From the NCBI RefSeq assembly GCF_036898095.1, contig NC_090761.1, forward strand, positions 43,502,454 through 43,566,453: a stretch of DNA of 64,000 nucleotides, given 5' to 3'. The first letter of the stretch is position 1. Every line of letters begins with the position of its first letter. Shown here in pieces: positions 43,182 through 52,689 of the stretch. The notes below the pieces were generated by a model, which saw nothing but the letters and a program-made list of their open reading frames with translations, had not been told where the DNA came from and ran no database searches. The translations under genes were made by a program, and so were the position numbers. Origin of the DNA: Palaemon carinicauda. Lineage: Eukaryota; Arthropoda; Malacostraca; Decapoda; Palaemonidae.

Positions 43182-43676
43182 TTGATTTTTCGCTTCGCTC
43201 AAAATCCGTTTTGTAAGCATACAATCGTATGAGGTTAAATAAGTAAGGGAACTCTGGCATATTTATTGTGCTAATTGCAAGGCGAAATAAGACTCAATTA
43301 CACTCTAATGGACATATATTTCGAATAAATGACCAAATGAAATAACGAGTGTAACGTGTTAAGGGAATTATACGTACTGTACAACGTATACAGAAAATAT
43401 TTTCATCCCTGATAGGGAAGAAATGATGAGAGCCACTCTAAATTTGAAAATTTTTGATAAAATTTTCTAATATAATTTTCAGTAAATGTTTTATACTATC
43501 AACACTGTGTACTATGTACACACGGCACAAGTGTTATCTGTATTATTCCACACCTGAGATTTTGAACAGTCTTAGTGTCACCATGGTGACACTCACTTAA
43601 AAGGTATTGCACTGGAAGTGTCAACACTTTTTCACCCTAATTGATAGTCCCAATCAATTCACTGTTCATCGCAGCA
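43182..43676 (-). repeat. DIRS-D terminal region, right palindrome arm
   Basis: Non-coding mirror of 42026-42502 plus the short CGGATTTTGAGCGAAGCG stretch at 43189-43206. The words CGAAGCG and CGCTTCGCTC make a small local hairpin potential. Confidence 0.8.
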
Positions 43677-44770
43677 CTAGACGACAGGTTTTAATACACT
43701 ACCTGCCGCCACCACATAATGCTTCAGTTCGTGGACTTGCTTTGCGTAGTGTTTGTAGAACACTCTGCATGATTTCCATCCAGTATATGAGCGAAGACGC
43801 TCAAAGTCCATATACTGAAAAAAGTTCAGTGATGAAGCAATTTTTCTCAGATCATGACCTGCTGGTGTACTGTCAGGATCCGGTATGCGAATGAAGTAGG
43901 TGAGCTTCGCCGTCGGTTGTTTTAGGGATAAGTTTGATCCTGAAGTTTCTCCTTTGAAGAGCTGTCCTCCCCTGAAGTCTGAAGTTCTATGAAGGTAGAC
44001 CTTTAGACACACTACTGGACACAGAGAGACATCTTCCTTCAGAGGGCAGATTCTCCAGGGACCCCATCTCATAGTGGGTAGCTCTTTCTTGGCAAGAAAG
44101 GTTGGATAAGGAAAGAGATTCAGTTCTCCTACTTCTGTGAACTGAATGTGGCCCTCATTTCTTGATAGGGCTTGTATTTCACTAACTCTAGTCACTGAGG
44201 CTATAGCGAACAGGAAAATAACCTTCTGGGTTAGATCCTTGAGAGAACAATCTTCATTGTTCACAGATGAAGCATAATGTAGAACCTTCGTCCAAGGACC
44301 ATGAAATGGGCTTTGGTGGAGCTGCAGGCCCAAGTCTAGCGCATGCCTTCGGGATCTTGTTAAAGATTTCGTTCGTCAGGTCCACTTGAAAGGCGTATAG
44401 AAGAGATCTAGTCAGGGCTGACTTGCACGTAGTTATCGTGTTGGCTGCCAGACCTTGTTCATGAAGGTGGATAAAGAAGGACAGACAGAAGTTTATTGAA
44501 ATTTCTTTCGGTCATTTTGCTTTAACAAAAGCAACCCACTTTTTCCAAGACGATTCATATTGTCGTCTAGTTGACTTAGACTTGTATTCTTCTAAGAAGT
44601 CTATACTGCCATTTGAAATCCCAATTCTTTTCTTAACCGCTAAGGTGAGAAAATCATGAGATGAAGGTTTTGGGTTCTCTATGATGAAGCGAAGACAGTC
44701 GACTTCTGAACCCATTGAGATAGTGCTGGGTTTGGTAAAAGGGCCGGCCTCAGTCTCAGTTCCATCACTA
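43677..44770 (-). pseudogene. DIRS-D tyrosine recombinase
   Basis: A 218-codon minus frame (44333-43677) holds the catalytic half: HYASSVNNEDCSLKDLTQK, LFAIASVTRVSEIQALS (first Arg in TRVSEI), SLCPVVCLKVYLHRT, HDLRKIASSLNFFQ (HxxR box) and VFYKHYAKQVHEL (Tyr nucleophile). All of R, H, R and Y remain in one frame, better preserved than in DIRS-C. The N-terminal core (FLEEYKSKSTRRQYESSWK) sits upstream in the frame ending at 44512, after shifts. The stop is at 43677-43679. Confidence 0.88.
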
Positions 44771-45480
44771 GTTGTTCTTGGGCCACTTAGGGCCACTAGA
44801 GCTGCCGTTTCCTGGAAGGATCTCAGCTTGTTGAGGACCTTCAGCAGGAGATTGGATAGAAGGAACAGGAAAATCCGGGTACATTCGTTCCAAACTAGGG
44901 ACATGGCGTCCGTTGTCTCCTCTAGAGGGTCCTCGTATGGGGCTATATATCGAGTTAGTTTCTTGATGTCGCTCATCGCGAAGAGGTCGATCTGCAGTCC
45001 CGGGACTTGTTCCAAGATGGAGGAGAATGAGTCTGCATCTGGAGACCATTCTGACACTATCGGCTTGAGCCTGAATAGAGCATCCGCTGTCACATTGCGT
45101 AACCTTTGTAAGTGAACTGCTGATAGGTGCCATCTCTCTAGACAAAGGATAGCTAATATCACATGGTTGATATGGGATGATCTCGAACCTTGTCGGTTCA
45201 GACATCACACTATCACTTCGCTGTCCAAGATCAGCCTGATGTGGTCTGATCTGCGAGGGGAGAGTTTTCCCAATGTCAAGAGGACTGCCATGGCTTCCAA
45301 AATGTTGATGAGAAATGCCTTAAACAGAGATGACCAAGTCCCTTGGACTTTCCTTTAATGGGAGTAAATGCCCCATTCTTCCGTCGAGGCATCCATGTGG
45401 ATGGTCATCGACGGCAGAGGTGGCTGCAAGGGCATGGTCCTCATTAGGCTCTTGGCCTTCGACCATGGGTTGAGAAGTGA
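44512..45480 (-). pseudogene. pol: DIRS-D RNase H and methyltransferase-like region
   Basis: The 216-codon frame 45162-44512 carries LSAVHLQRLRNVTADALFRL, LQIDLFAMSDIKKLTRYIA and IFLFLLSNLLLKVLNKL. It runs into recombinase N-terminal sequence at its end (YKSKSTRRQYESSWKKWVAF), so in this copy the two are fused in one frame by an indel near 44790. Upstream pieces to about 45480 hold HMDASTEEWG and LEAMAVLLTLGKLSPRRS with stops. Confidence 0.82.
44768..45208 (-). CDS. DIRS-D overlapping frame
   Basis: A 146-codon frame in phase +2 to the RNase H frame, closely matching the DIRS-C overlapping frame (PCDISYPLSREMAPISSSL and GTSPGTADRPLRDERHQET). A further 61-codon piece in 45505-45320 continues it upstream. 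As in DIRS-C, no known domain is visible in it. Confidence 0.4.
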   Translation of the reverse strand: MMSEPTRFEIIPYQPCDISYPLSREMAPISSSLTKVTQCDSGCSIQAQADSVRMVSRCRLILLHLGTSPGTADRPLRDERHQETNSIYSPIRGPSRGDNGRHVPSLERMYPDFPVPSIQSPAEGPQQAEILPGNGSSSGPKWPKNN

Positions 45481-45653
45481 TCGTAGTAAGGCCGGTATCG
45501 GTCATTTTAGATCTCTTCGAGCGTTTGATGCGTATCTTCTCCAGACTCCTGACGCTTCTTTCAGCTGTGCTATTAGCACTGGGTCTGTTACTGCTGCGAA
45601 CTGAAGAGAGCCCAGTACTCTTTCCTGTTGGCGTCTTTAAATCCTGTCGGATT

Positions 45654-46290
45654 TCAGTAGTCTCTTGACAGACCCTGCGATCTCCTTCCTCTTCCCTGAG
45701 GGAATGGAGGGACGGTGTGTGACCTCAGGTTCCAATGAATTCCCTGCCATTGAAACCTTTGAGATGGAGAGAATCGAGACTTCTTGAAGTTGAGCTTGCA
45801 TCCCGGATGTTCCGGGAACTGGATCACTTCTTTGGATACTTGCAGACAAGCCCGCACCAGCCAGTCGTCCAGGTACGCTGCTACCTGAAGACCTTCTAGG
45901 CGTAGTTGTTGCACGACTGCGTCTGCAAGTTTCATGAAGATACTTGGGGCTATGTTTAGTCCAAATGGTATGGTTCTAAGAACATACGTTATCTTCTGTA
46001 ACTTGAATCCTAGGTAGGAGGAGAGGGGGCGACTGACTAGAAGGTGCCAATAGGCATCTGTCAGGTCTATCTAGACTGTGAACGCCCCTTTTTGTAACAG
46101 GGTCCTTATGTGTTGAAGGATTAACATCCTGAATTTGCTGTTTTCTATGTACTTGTTGAGTGGTGACAAGTCCAGAATGACTCTGAGTTTGTCTGAGTCC
46201 TTCTTGGGAACACAAAATAGCCTTCCCTGGAATTTGGTGGACTTTGCTTTCCTTATCATCTGTATGCACAAGAGCTCTAGGGTATATTTT
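45654..46290 (-). pseudogene. pol: DIRS-D reverse transcriptase
   Basis: Reading down from 46290: KESKVHQIPGKAILCSQ, then LRVILDLSPLNKYIENSKFR, a stop just before IDLTDAYWHLLVS, PFGLNIAPSIFMKLADAVVQ, and the catalytic AAYLDDWLVRACL with both Asp residues intact, then LNFKKSRFSPSQRFQW. It is split into three frames by point changes and indels. It keeps the 17-nt segment lost from DIRS-C at 39499. Confidence 0.85.
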
Positions 46291-46389
46291 TCTAATGCGG
46301 GGGTGGAGTGTTGGAAGAATTGAGGAAATGATGGTGGAGACTTGTTCCGTTTCCATCCTAGTCCAATCTTGATCAGGCCGTGGGCTCAA

Positions 46390-48121
46390 CGATCAAAGGT
46401 CCAATGATCCTGAAATTGTTGGAGCCTCCCTCTTACCGGAAGCATCTCCTTGCTTCGATTGACCGGAGGGTTTACCTCCTCGACCGTGTCCTCCCCTACT
46501 TCTTGAGGGATGTCTAGAGGAGCCCCGTCTGGATCCTTTACCTTTCAACTGAAAGGTAGTGGTCTGCCTCTCAAACCCAGGGTTGAATGCTGGTGACTGG
46601 GCAAACAGCTGTTGAGGCACCACTTGGAAGGTGGTTTGTGTTTGGGCCAACACTTGGGGCACCGCGGTCATAGTAACTGTGCATGAGCATGCCGAGAAAA
46701 AGCTAAAAGGGGAAAGCAAAGCAATAAAAGGAGGAATGAGAAATAGCTTAAAAAAGAAAAAATGAAAAGCATTAAAAGGAGGAACGGGAAATAGCTAAAA
46801 GAGGAAAGCAAAGCAATAAAAGGAGGAATGAGAAATAGCTAAAAAAAAAAAGAATGAAAAGCAATAAAAGGAGGAACGAGAAATACTTAAAAGAGGGGGA
46901 AATCTAGACTTCTTCGTCTTCCTTTTAGGTTGGGGACCCGCATCCGGGGAAGACTTCCTCTTTGAAGAGATGCCCCACTTCTGGAGAAGGTTCCTATTCT
47001 CCGTGATGGCTTTCTCGACTACCTCTTTGACTACTTCGTTCGGGAAGAGGTCTTTACCCCAGATGTTAGAAGATATCAGCTTCCGGGGTTCATGTTTCAC
47101 TGTTGCAGCAGCAAACACGAACTCTCTACAGTCTCTCCTAGCCTTCATAAAAGCATACAGGTCCTTTACTAGGGTGGCCATATGCCTTTTGACCAGGACC
47201 ATGAGCATGTCTGGCGTACTTCGTTGGCCTGCACACATCTCTATGCAGTTTTGTAGGGATAAAGAGGCCGCAAGTCTCTCCTTCGTCTCTTGTTCCTTGC
47301 GCAAGAGAAAGTCAAATTTCAGGGAGATTCTCCCTAAACTGTCGTCCAGCGATGTCTGCGTCCAGTTTCCCTACTGAGAAGGTTAGGTGGACTTCCTTTC
47401 ATTCCTTCTCCTGCTTGGGCAAGGCTAACGACTGAGGCCTGCATTCCTCTAGTGCCGGGCATGGTTTGCCTGCCTCCACTGCCTTGGCAACAGATTTAAA
47501 TGCCTTCAACGTAAAAGGAAAGGCTATTGAAGCAGGAGCAAGAAAGGTACGGTGTTTCTTGCTCAAAGCGGACACTTTCGAAACTGAATAGCTTGCCTTT
47601 CTCAGGCTACTTGACAAGAGAGCCTGTGCTTTATCGTGGTTGAAAACCATGACCTCCTTCAGTTCCATCTCTTTTGGCATTGGTTCATGCTTCAGTCAAA
47701 TGAAGCAGTCAGGGTAAGCGTTAAAGCTTGGCCAAAACTGGATGTCGTCTAAGGGGACAGTTCCCATCTTCTCCGAGATGTAGAGATTGCCGCTCGTAAT
47801 CGGCATAAATGCGCATACCTCCAGGGATTGGTTTTGGAGCAGGTTGGGAGGTCTTGGAGTCTCAGTCGCTTGTATGACCCTTGGGAGGCGATAAGTGGAG
47901 CTTCACGGAGCTCTCTCTCAAATCTCTCTTCCCTTGCTTCGCCTTGTTTGCGAATGTTCTCCATTAAAGCCGTAAGATGGGCCAGTGCCTGGCTCGTGTT
48001 GTCCAATGGAGGGGTAGAAGGTGAAGATGTCGAGGGTAACATCATCATCTTCTTCCGGAGGTAGAGTAGACTCCTCCTCGGGATCATCCTTTAATAGATC
48101 CTTTTCAGTGTCCATAGACAC
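46390..48121 (-). pseudogene. gag: DIRS-D Gag
   Basis: Gag starts at the ATG at 48121 (MSMDTEKDLLKDDPEEEST), acidic at first. It is then spread over frames at 48121-47918, 48087-47749, 47680-47399, 47304-46795 and 46719-46393. Recognisable parts: TLDIFTFYPSIGQHEPG-type (out of frame), AQALLSSSLRKASYSVSKV, SLQNCIEMCAGQRSTPDML, NIWGKDLFPNEVVKEVVEKA, and a Lys-rich PKRKTKKSR. A purine-rich minisatellite then interrupts it, followed by TMTAVPQVLAQTQTTFQVVP and an Arg/Gly-rich tail (RRGSSRHPSRSRGGHGRGG). The tail segment is shorter in the DIRS-C units. Confidence 0.82.
46711..46905. repeat. Purine-rich minisatellite inside DIRS-D gag
   Basis: Four units with the core GCAATAAAAGGAGGAAYGAG begin at 46721, 46769, 46813 and 46861 (spacings 48, 44, 48), i.e. 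two copies of a 92-bp dimer. Nearly all purines on the plus strand. It is absent from every DIRS-C unit at the same place. Confidence 0.9.
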
Positions 48122-48133
48122 TTCCGACAGGGC

Positions 48134-48906
48134 AACTCTAAAGAGAAGGGTTCCAACCTCTAAGGATAGAAAAAGTGTACACTGCCATGACCCTTCTTAA
48201 TTATTTAATATTGTGGGGTAAGTATTAACTGATATCTAATCAGAGTATTGAAGGAATTCTATTCTTTCAATATAGGATTGATCTCAGCAAGAGACTGTAC
48301 AAGGATACACAAGGTATGTTGGAAAATAATTACTGTATAATAAATACTATAGTTTTCTGTCTGCAGTATATAATATACTGCAAATATACTACTGGTTACT
48401 GTATAATCATATACTGTAGTTCAGCCGGCATGTTGGTGGCATGGCCAGCACCTGGCGGCACAGTCCAGCCGGCATGTCACTGGCTGGACTAGAAATTAGG
48501 AAAGACACATACTTGTGTATCCCTCCCAGCCAATTGCTGTGACCTCCCCCCGAAATATTAAGACTATAGAGTTTCCTGATCAGGGAAAACTCAAAAGAGA
48601 AGGGTTCTAAGCTCTAGGAATAGAAAAGTGTACTACCACTGACCCCTCTAAACTATTTAATATTGTAGGGTAAGTTACTAACTGATTTCTAATCAGAGTA
48701 TTGAAGGAATTCTATTCTTTCAATATAGGATTGGTCTCAGCAAAAGACTGTGCAAGGATATACAAGATATGTTGGAAAATAACTACTGTATAATATATAC
48801 AATAGTTTTCTATCTGCAATATATACTCTACTGCAAATATACTGACTACTGTATAATCATATACTGTAGTTCAGCCGGCAGGGCTAGCACCTGGCGGCAC
48901 AGTCCA
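48134..48906. repeat. 454-bp tandem duplication upstream of DIRS-D gag
   Basis: 48134-48587 is followed by a second, partial copy at 48588-48906. Shared words include AGAGAAGGGTTC, GAAGGAATTCTATTCTTTCA, ATCATATACTGTAGTTCAGC and CACCTGGCGGCAC. Copies differ by scattered changes. Probably part of the DIRS-D 5' region. Confidence 0.88.
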
Positions 48907-50315
48907 CCCTTAGTACCTGGTGGTACTGGTCCAGTCGGCATGCCGCCGACCGAGTAAGTACCTGACGGCACCAGCTTAGGCTATATGCTGTCGGCTGGGT
49001 TAGTATCTGGCGGCACTAGCTGACAGAGAGAGAAAAAGCATAGAGTGAAGGTTGCCTTGTTAAAATGTATGTTTACAATAATTAAGGGTGTAAGTATATA
49101 ACCTTACTGCCTTCCTCCAGAATGAGGGTTCAATGGAAGGGGAGAATGCATTATTCAGGCTTCCATCCAGCCGTGGCAAGATCTGTTGCCGGCATCGCCG
49201 GTTTCAGGAATGTGGATGGCAGTCCAAGGGAGGACTGAAGAACCTTCAGCAGCAGAAGGGTCTCCCACCGGCATCCGTCATAGCCGGCACAACCTTCCCG
49301 GAGCCTTGTGTCCATAAGGGAAAGACTGGGTGACTAAACAGCTGCTTATGTAGGAGCCCAGCCAGCGCTGCAACCTACCCGGCAAACGGTGAGATTGCAG
49401 GACGACGGCCACAGGATTGCGGTGGCTAAGTCATCGCTAAAGGACAGAGAGGGGAAGGGAAAAGGGTCCCGTATCAAGTGTTGAAGAAGGCGGCAGGATT
49501 GTCGCCACTTCCACTCGAGTGAAACAATGTTTCAGTATTGGCGCCATCCTAGGCAGCAGAAGAATATCTATTCTTCAGCCTAGGGTCTGCCGAATCTATC
49601 AAGTGTAGAAGAAGAAGGCAGGATTGCCACCACTTCCACACAAGAGAGAAACAATGTTTCAGTATCGGTAACCTCCTAGGCGGCAGAAGAATATCTATTC
49701 TTCAGCCTAGGGTCTGCTGACACAGGAATAGTCTTTTAGACCGCAGGGGAGAAGGTGGCGGCATCATACTACCACTTCAGGTGCAGCCTAGGGAGGCTTA
49801 GCCTCCTATGCCAGCAGCTGTAAGCTGGCAGGGAATGACTACTCACCCTGCTGCTCTGCCGCCGGCAGAAAGACTGAATAATCTGAGGTTCTGTCGAAAC
49901 CAAAGCCGGGATCTCGCCAGGAAAGGTGGGAGACAGAAAACCCTAGCATAGTCAAGCCGGAGTGAACTACTCTATGGCAAGACCAGATAGGGTTGTCGCC
50001 TACTGCAGCACTCAGAGGGAAGGAGGGATTACCCTTAAATCTCCACAGGAGACAAGTATCGAGTTATATAATTCTAGGAGATGTACTATCTCCCGTTGAA
50101 TTGATAAAATGATACACGAGGGTAAACAGGGATAATGTCGAAAGTATACTATAACGCATAGGCCAGGTAGCCTAGCGCGAGATGAGATCTCTGTTACCTA
50201 AATCGCCGAAACTCTAACATATACGATCGACAAAAGGAAGAGGAATTTATGCATAAAATATATTTCTTTACTAGTATAATTGTGCCTAAATAGCTTTCAT
50301 AATTTGTTGTTATTA
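48907..50315. other. No gene; G+C-richer DIRS-D 5' flank with short repeats
   Basis: Contains many CCGGC and GGCGGCA words around 48900-49030 and a 125-bp tandem pair at 49474-49598 and 49599-49720 (AGAATATCTATTCTTCAGCC in each). The 66-codon frame at 49133-49333 shows no motif. The composition suggests it belongs to the DIRS-D leader or terminal repeat. Confidence 0.6.
49474..49720. repeat. 125-bp tandem pair
   Basis: Each copy has TCAAGTG at its start, then GGCAGGATTG, AACAATGTTTCAGTAT and TCTTCAGCCTAGGGTCTGC. The period is 125 bp. Confidence 0.88.
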
Positions 50316-50990
50316 TTATTATTATTATTATTATTAATTGCTAAGCTACAACCCTAGTTGGAAAAGCAGTATGCTATAAGCCCAGGGGCTCCAACAGGGA
50401 AAATAGCCTAGTGAGGAAAGGAAACAAGGAAAAATAAAATTCTTCAGAAGAGTAACATTAAAATAAATATCTCCTATACAAACTATAAAACCATGAACAA
50501 AACAAGAGGAAGAGAAACAAGACAGAACAGCGTGCCGTAGTGTACCCTCAAGCAAGAGAACTCTAACCCAAGAAAGTGGAAGACCATGGTATAGAGGCTA
50601 TGGCACTACCCTAGACTAGAGAACAATAGTTTGATTTTGGAGTATCCTTCTCCTAGAAGAGCTGCTTACCATAGCTAAAGAGTCTCTTCTACCCTTAACA
50701 AGAGGAAAGTGGCCACTAAACAATTACAGTGCAGTAACCCTTTGGATGAAGAAGAATTGTTTGGTAATATCAGTGTTGTCAGGTGTATGAGGACAGAGAA
50801 GAATCTGTAAAGAATAGGCCATACTATTAGGTGTATGTGTAGGCAAAGGGAAAGTGAACCGTAACCAGAGAGAAAGACCCAATGTAATACTGTCTGGCCA
50901 GTCAAAGGACCCCATAACTCTTTAGCGGTAGTATCTCAACAGGTGGCTGGTGCCCTGGCCAACCTACTACCTATTTTACCACTGGGAAAG
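50316..50990 (-). repeat. Dispersed SINE-like repeat, long copy 2
   Basis: The (ATT)n tract at about 50308-50336 is the tail on the minus strand. The 3' part (50337-50440) matches 15925-16045 and 55075-55170. The body continues to about 50990, ending with a TGGCCAGGGCACCAGCCACC head on the minus strand. No protein motif was found. The length (about 650 bp) and simple-repeat tail suggest a non-autonomous retroposon. Confidence 0.75.
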
Positions 50991-51259
50991 TCGTTCTGCT
51001 AACTAAATAACACATGCATAACGAACGACAGCGTCCATGGCGCCTTCGGTGACAGGCCTAGCTCCTTAACCACAATAAATTACTCTAATTTCACTGTGAA
51101 ACAGGAGCTAAAAATTATACACTGTAAAGAATAAATACTCAACTTTCCAGAGTCAAAAGAAGCTGGAGATTGCATAATAAATCCTCACAAAAGTGGTCAA
51201 AAACGTTAGATCAACAGGGGACACCACCGTGCGAAATCGCTACATAAATAGGCATGAGT
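50991..51259. other. No gene recognised
   Basis: Short spacer between two repeats, with no ORF of note. Confidence 0.55.
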
Positions 51260-51567
51260 GCCATCTAGATACTTGTAGTATTACGGGAGGAAGGGTAACC
51301 TTGATAACGGCTCCCCTTCTATTTTTGCCACTCTTCCCCCTCGAAACAAAAATGCTATTCGGGGTGAAGATTGCTATGTGTCGTATCAAGATATACGTCC
51401 CCTGATATGCGATATCCTTAAGAGAAATTTTAAGGATATTCGCGCCAGGAGTTAGAATTCTGGAGACCTAAAGGTTAATTCTCTGGGAATATCACTGTAG
51501 CCAAATATCCCTTTGAAAGCTACCTATAGGAACCTTCCATCAGGACGACATGGCTTAAGCCCAAAAA
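51260..51567 (+). repeat. Centre repeat, copy 2
   Basis: Direct match to 42870-43181 up to CATGGCTTAAGCCCAAAAA. It is a solo copy, without the matching left inverted end. It directly precedes LINE sequence. Confidence 0.88.
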
Positions 51568-51574
51568 TCCCCTT

Positions 51575-52655
51575 TTGATGGCATTTGTGGAGTATGAAAA
51601 AGCCTTTGATAGTGTGCACCGGTCAATTTTGTGGAGTTCTGCGTTACTATGGAATTCCTCGTGAATATGTAAATTTGATTGAGTCTGTTCATGAGCATAG
51701 CAAGTGCAAAGTTAATGTTAATGGAGTATTATCAAATTAATTTCCAGTGAACAGTGGAGTATTCCAAGGGAATGTGTTGTCACCCAAGTTGTTTATCCTT
51801 CTCATGGATTTTGTAATGTGTAGAACAGTCAGAGATGGTGGAGAAAGATTGGACTGGATTGTCAGCAGACCTAGAGTATGCAGATGATGCTGTTCTTATT
51901 AGCAGATCACCACAGGATTTGCAATGCTTGCATACCAGAATGCATAAAGTATCACACGAGGTTGGGCTGAAGATAAATAGAAGAAAGACAGAGATGATGA
52001 GAACAGAGTATGCAATGAAAGATGAAATATCATCGGAAGGAGAAAGTATTAATGAAGTAGAATCATTTAAGTATTTAGGAACAATGATCTCAATACATGG
52101 TCTTTAGAATTAGAGTTTAGTGAAAGAGTGAAAAAAGAAAATCAGACAATTGCTAGGTTAAGGAAAATTTGGCAATTGAATCTCCTGAAATTACATATAA
52201 AAGTCGGACTATATATCAGTTTAGTGAGATCGGTGTTATTCTATGGACATGAGTCTTGGTATGACAGTGAAACAATCTCCAATAGATTTAGTATATTTGA
52301 GAACAAAGCCCTCAGAAGGATATTGTGAGTTGAATGGCAGGACAGGATTAGAAATGAAACTATAAGAGAGATTACTCGAGTGCCATATGTGGATGAGATC
52401 GTGATGAGGTGTAGATGGTTTGGGCATGCTCTTCACGCTCCCCAGGAGAGATAAGTTCACCAAACGTTCAGTTGGGCTCCACAAGACACTAGAAGAGTTG
52501 GAAGACCCAGGCCCACATGACTGAGGACTATGAAGTGCAAAGTAGGAGATGATGAATGGAGAAGTATTGAGTTAAAATCTCAAGATAGAGATGACTGGCG
52601 AAATCTAAGTGAGGCCCTTTGTGTCAATAGGCATAGGAGGAAGAGATGATGATGA
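51575..52655 (+). pseudogene. RTE-like LINE reverse transcriptase, 3' fragment
   Basis: Starts within RT: AFVEYEKAFDSVHRSILW and GVFQGNVLSPKLFILLMDF, then the catalytic LEYADDAVLISRSPQDLQCL (51835-52107), GLKINRRKTEMMR, SFKYLGTMIS, TIARLRKIWQL and VRSVLFYGHESW. It ends with the typical C-terminal CRWFGHALHAPQE. Several frameshifts and stops. The 3' end is a short (GAT)n tract at about 52645-52662, as in LINEs with microsatellite tails. The RTE assignment rests on the RWxGH end and is tentative. Endonuclease is absent, so the copy is 5'-truncated. Confidence 0.82.
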
Positions 52656-52689
52656 TGATGATTGATTTATTTTAAAGAAAAGTCTTCAA

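Larger units (their letters stand above)
37918..48060. repeat. About 10-kb imperfect palindrome (DIRS-C and DIRS-D tail to tail)
   Basis: Left arm 37918-42775 reads Gag, RT, RNase H, recombinase and terminal repeat on the plus strand. Right arm 43149-48060 reads the same on the minus strand. The spacer is 373 bp (42776-43148). Protein-level identity of the recombinase frames is high but clearly below 100 percent. Each arm has private indels: a 17-nt loss at 39499 and about 230 bp extra at 42503-42732 in the left arm, and a minisatellite at 46711-46905 in the right arm. Confidence 0.88.
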
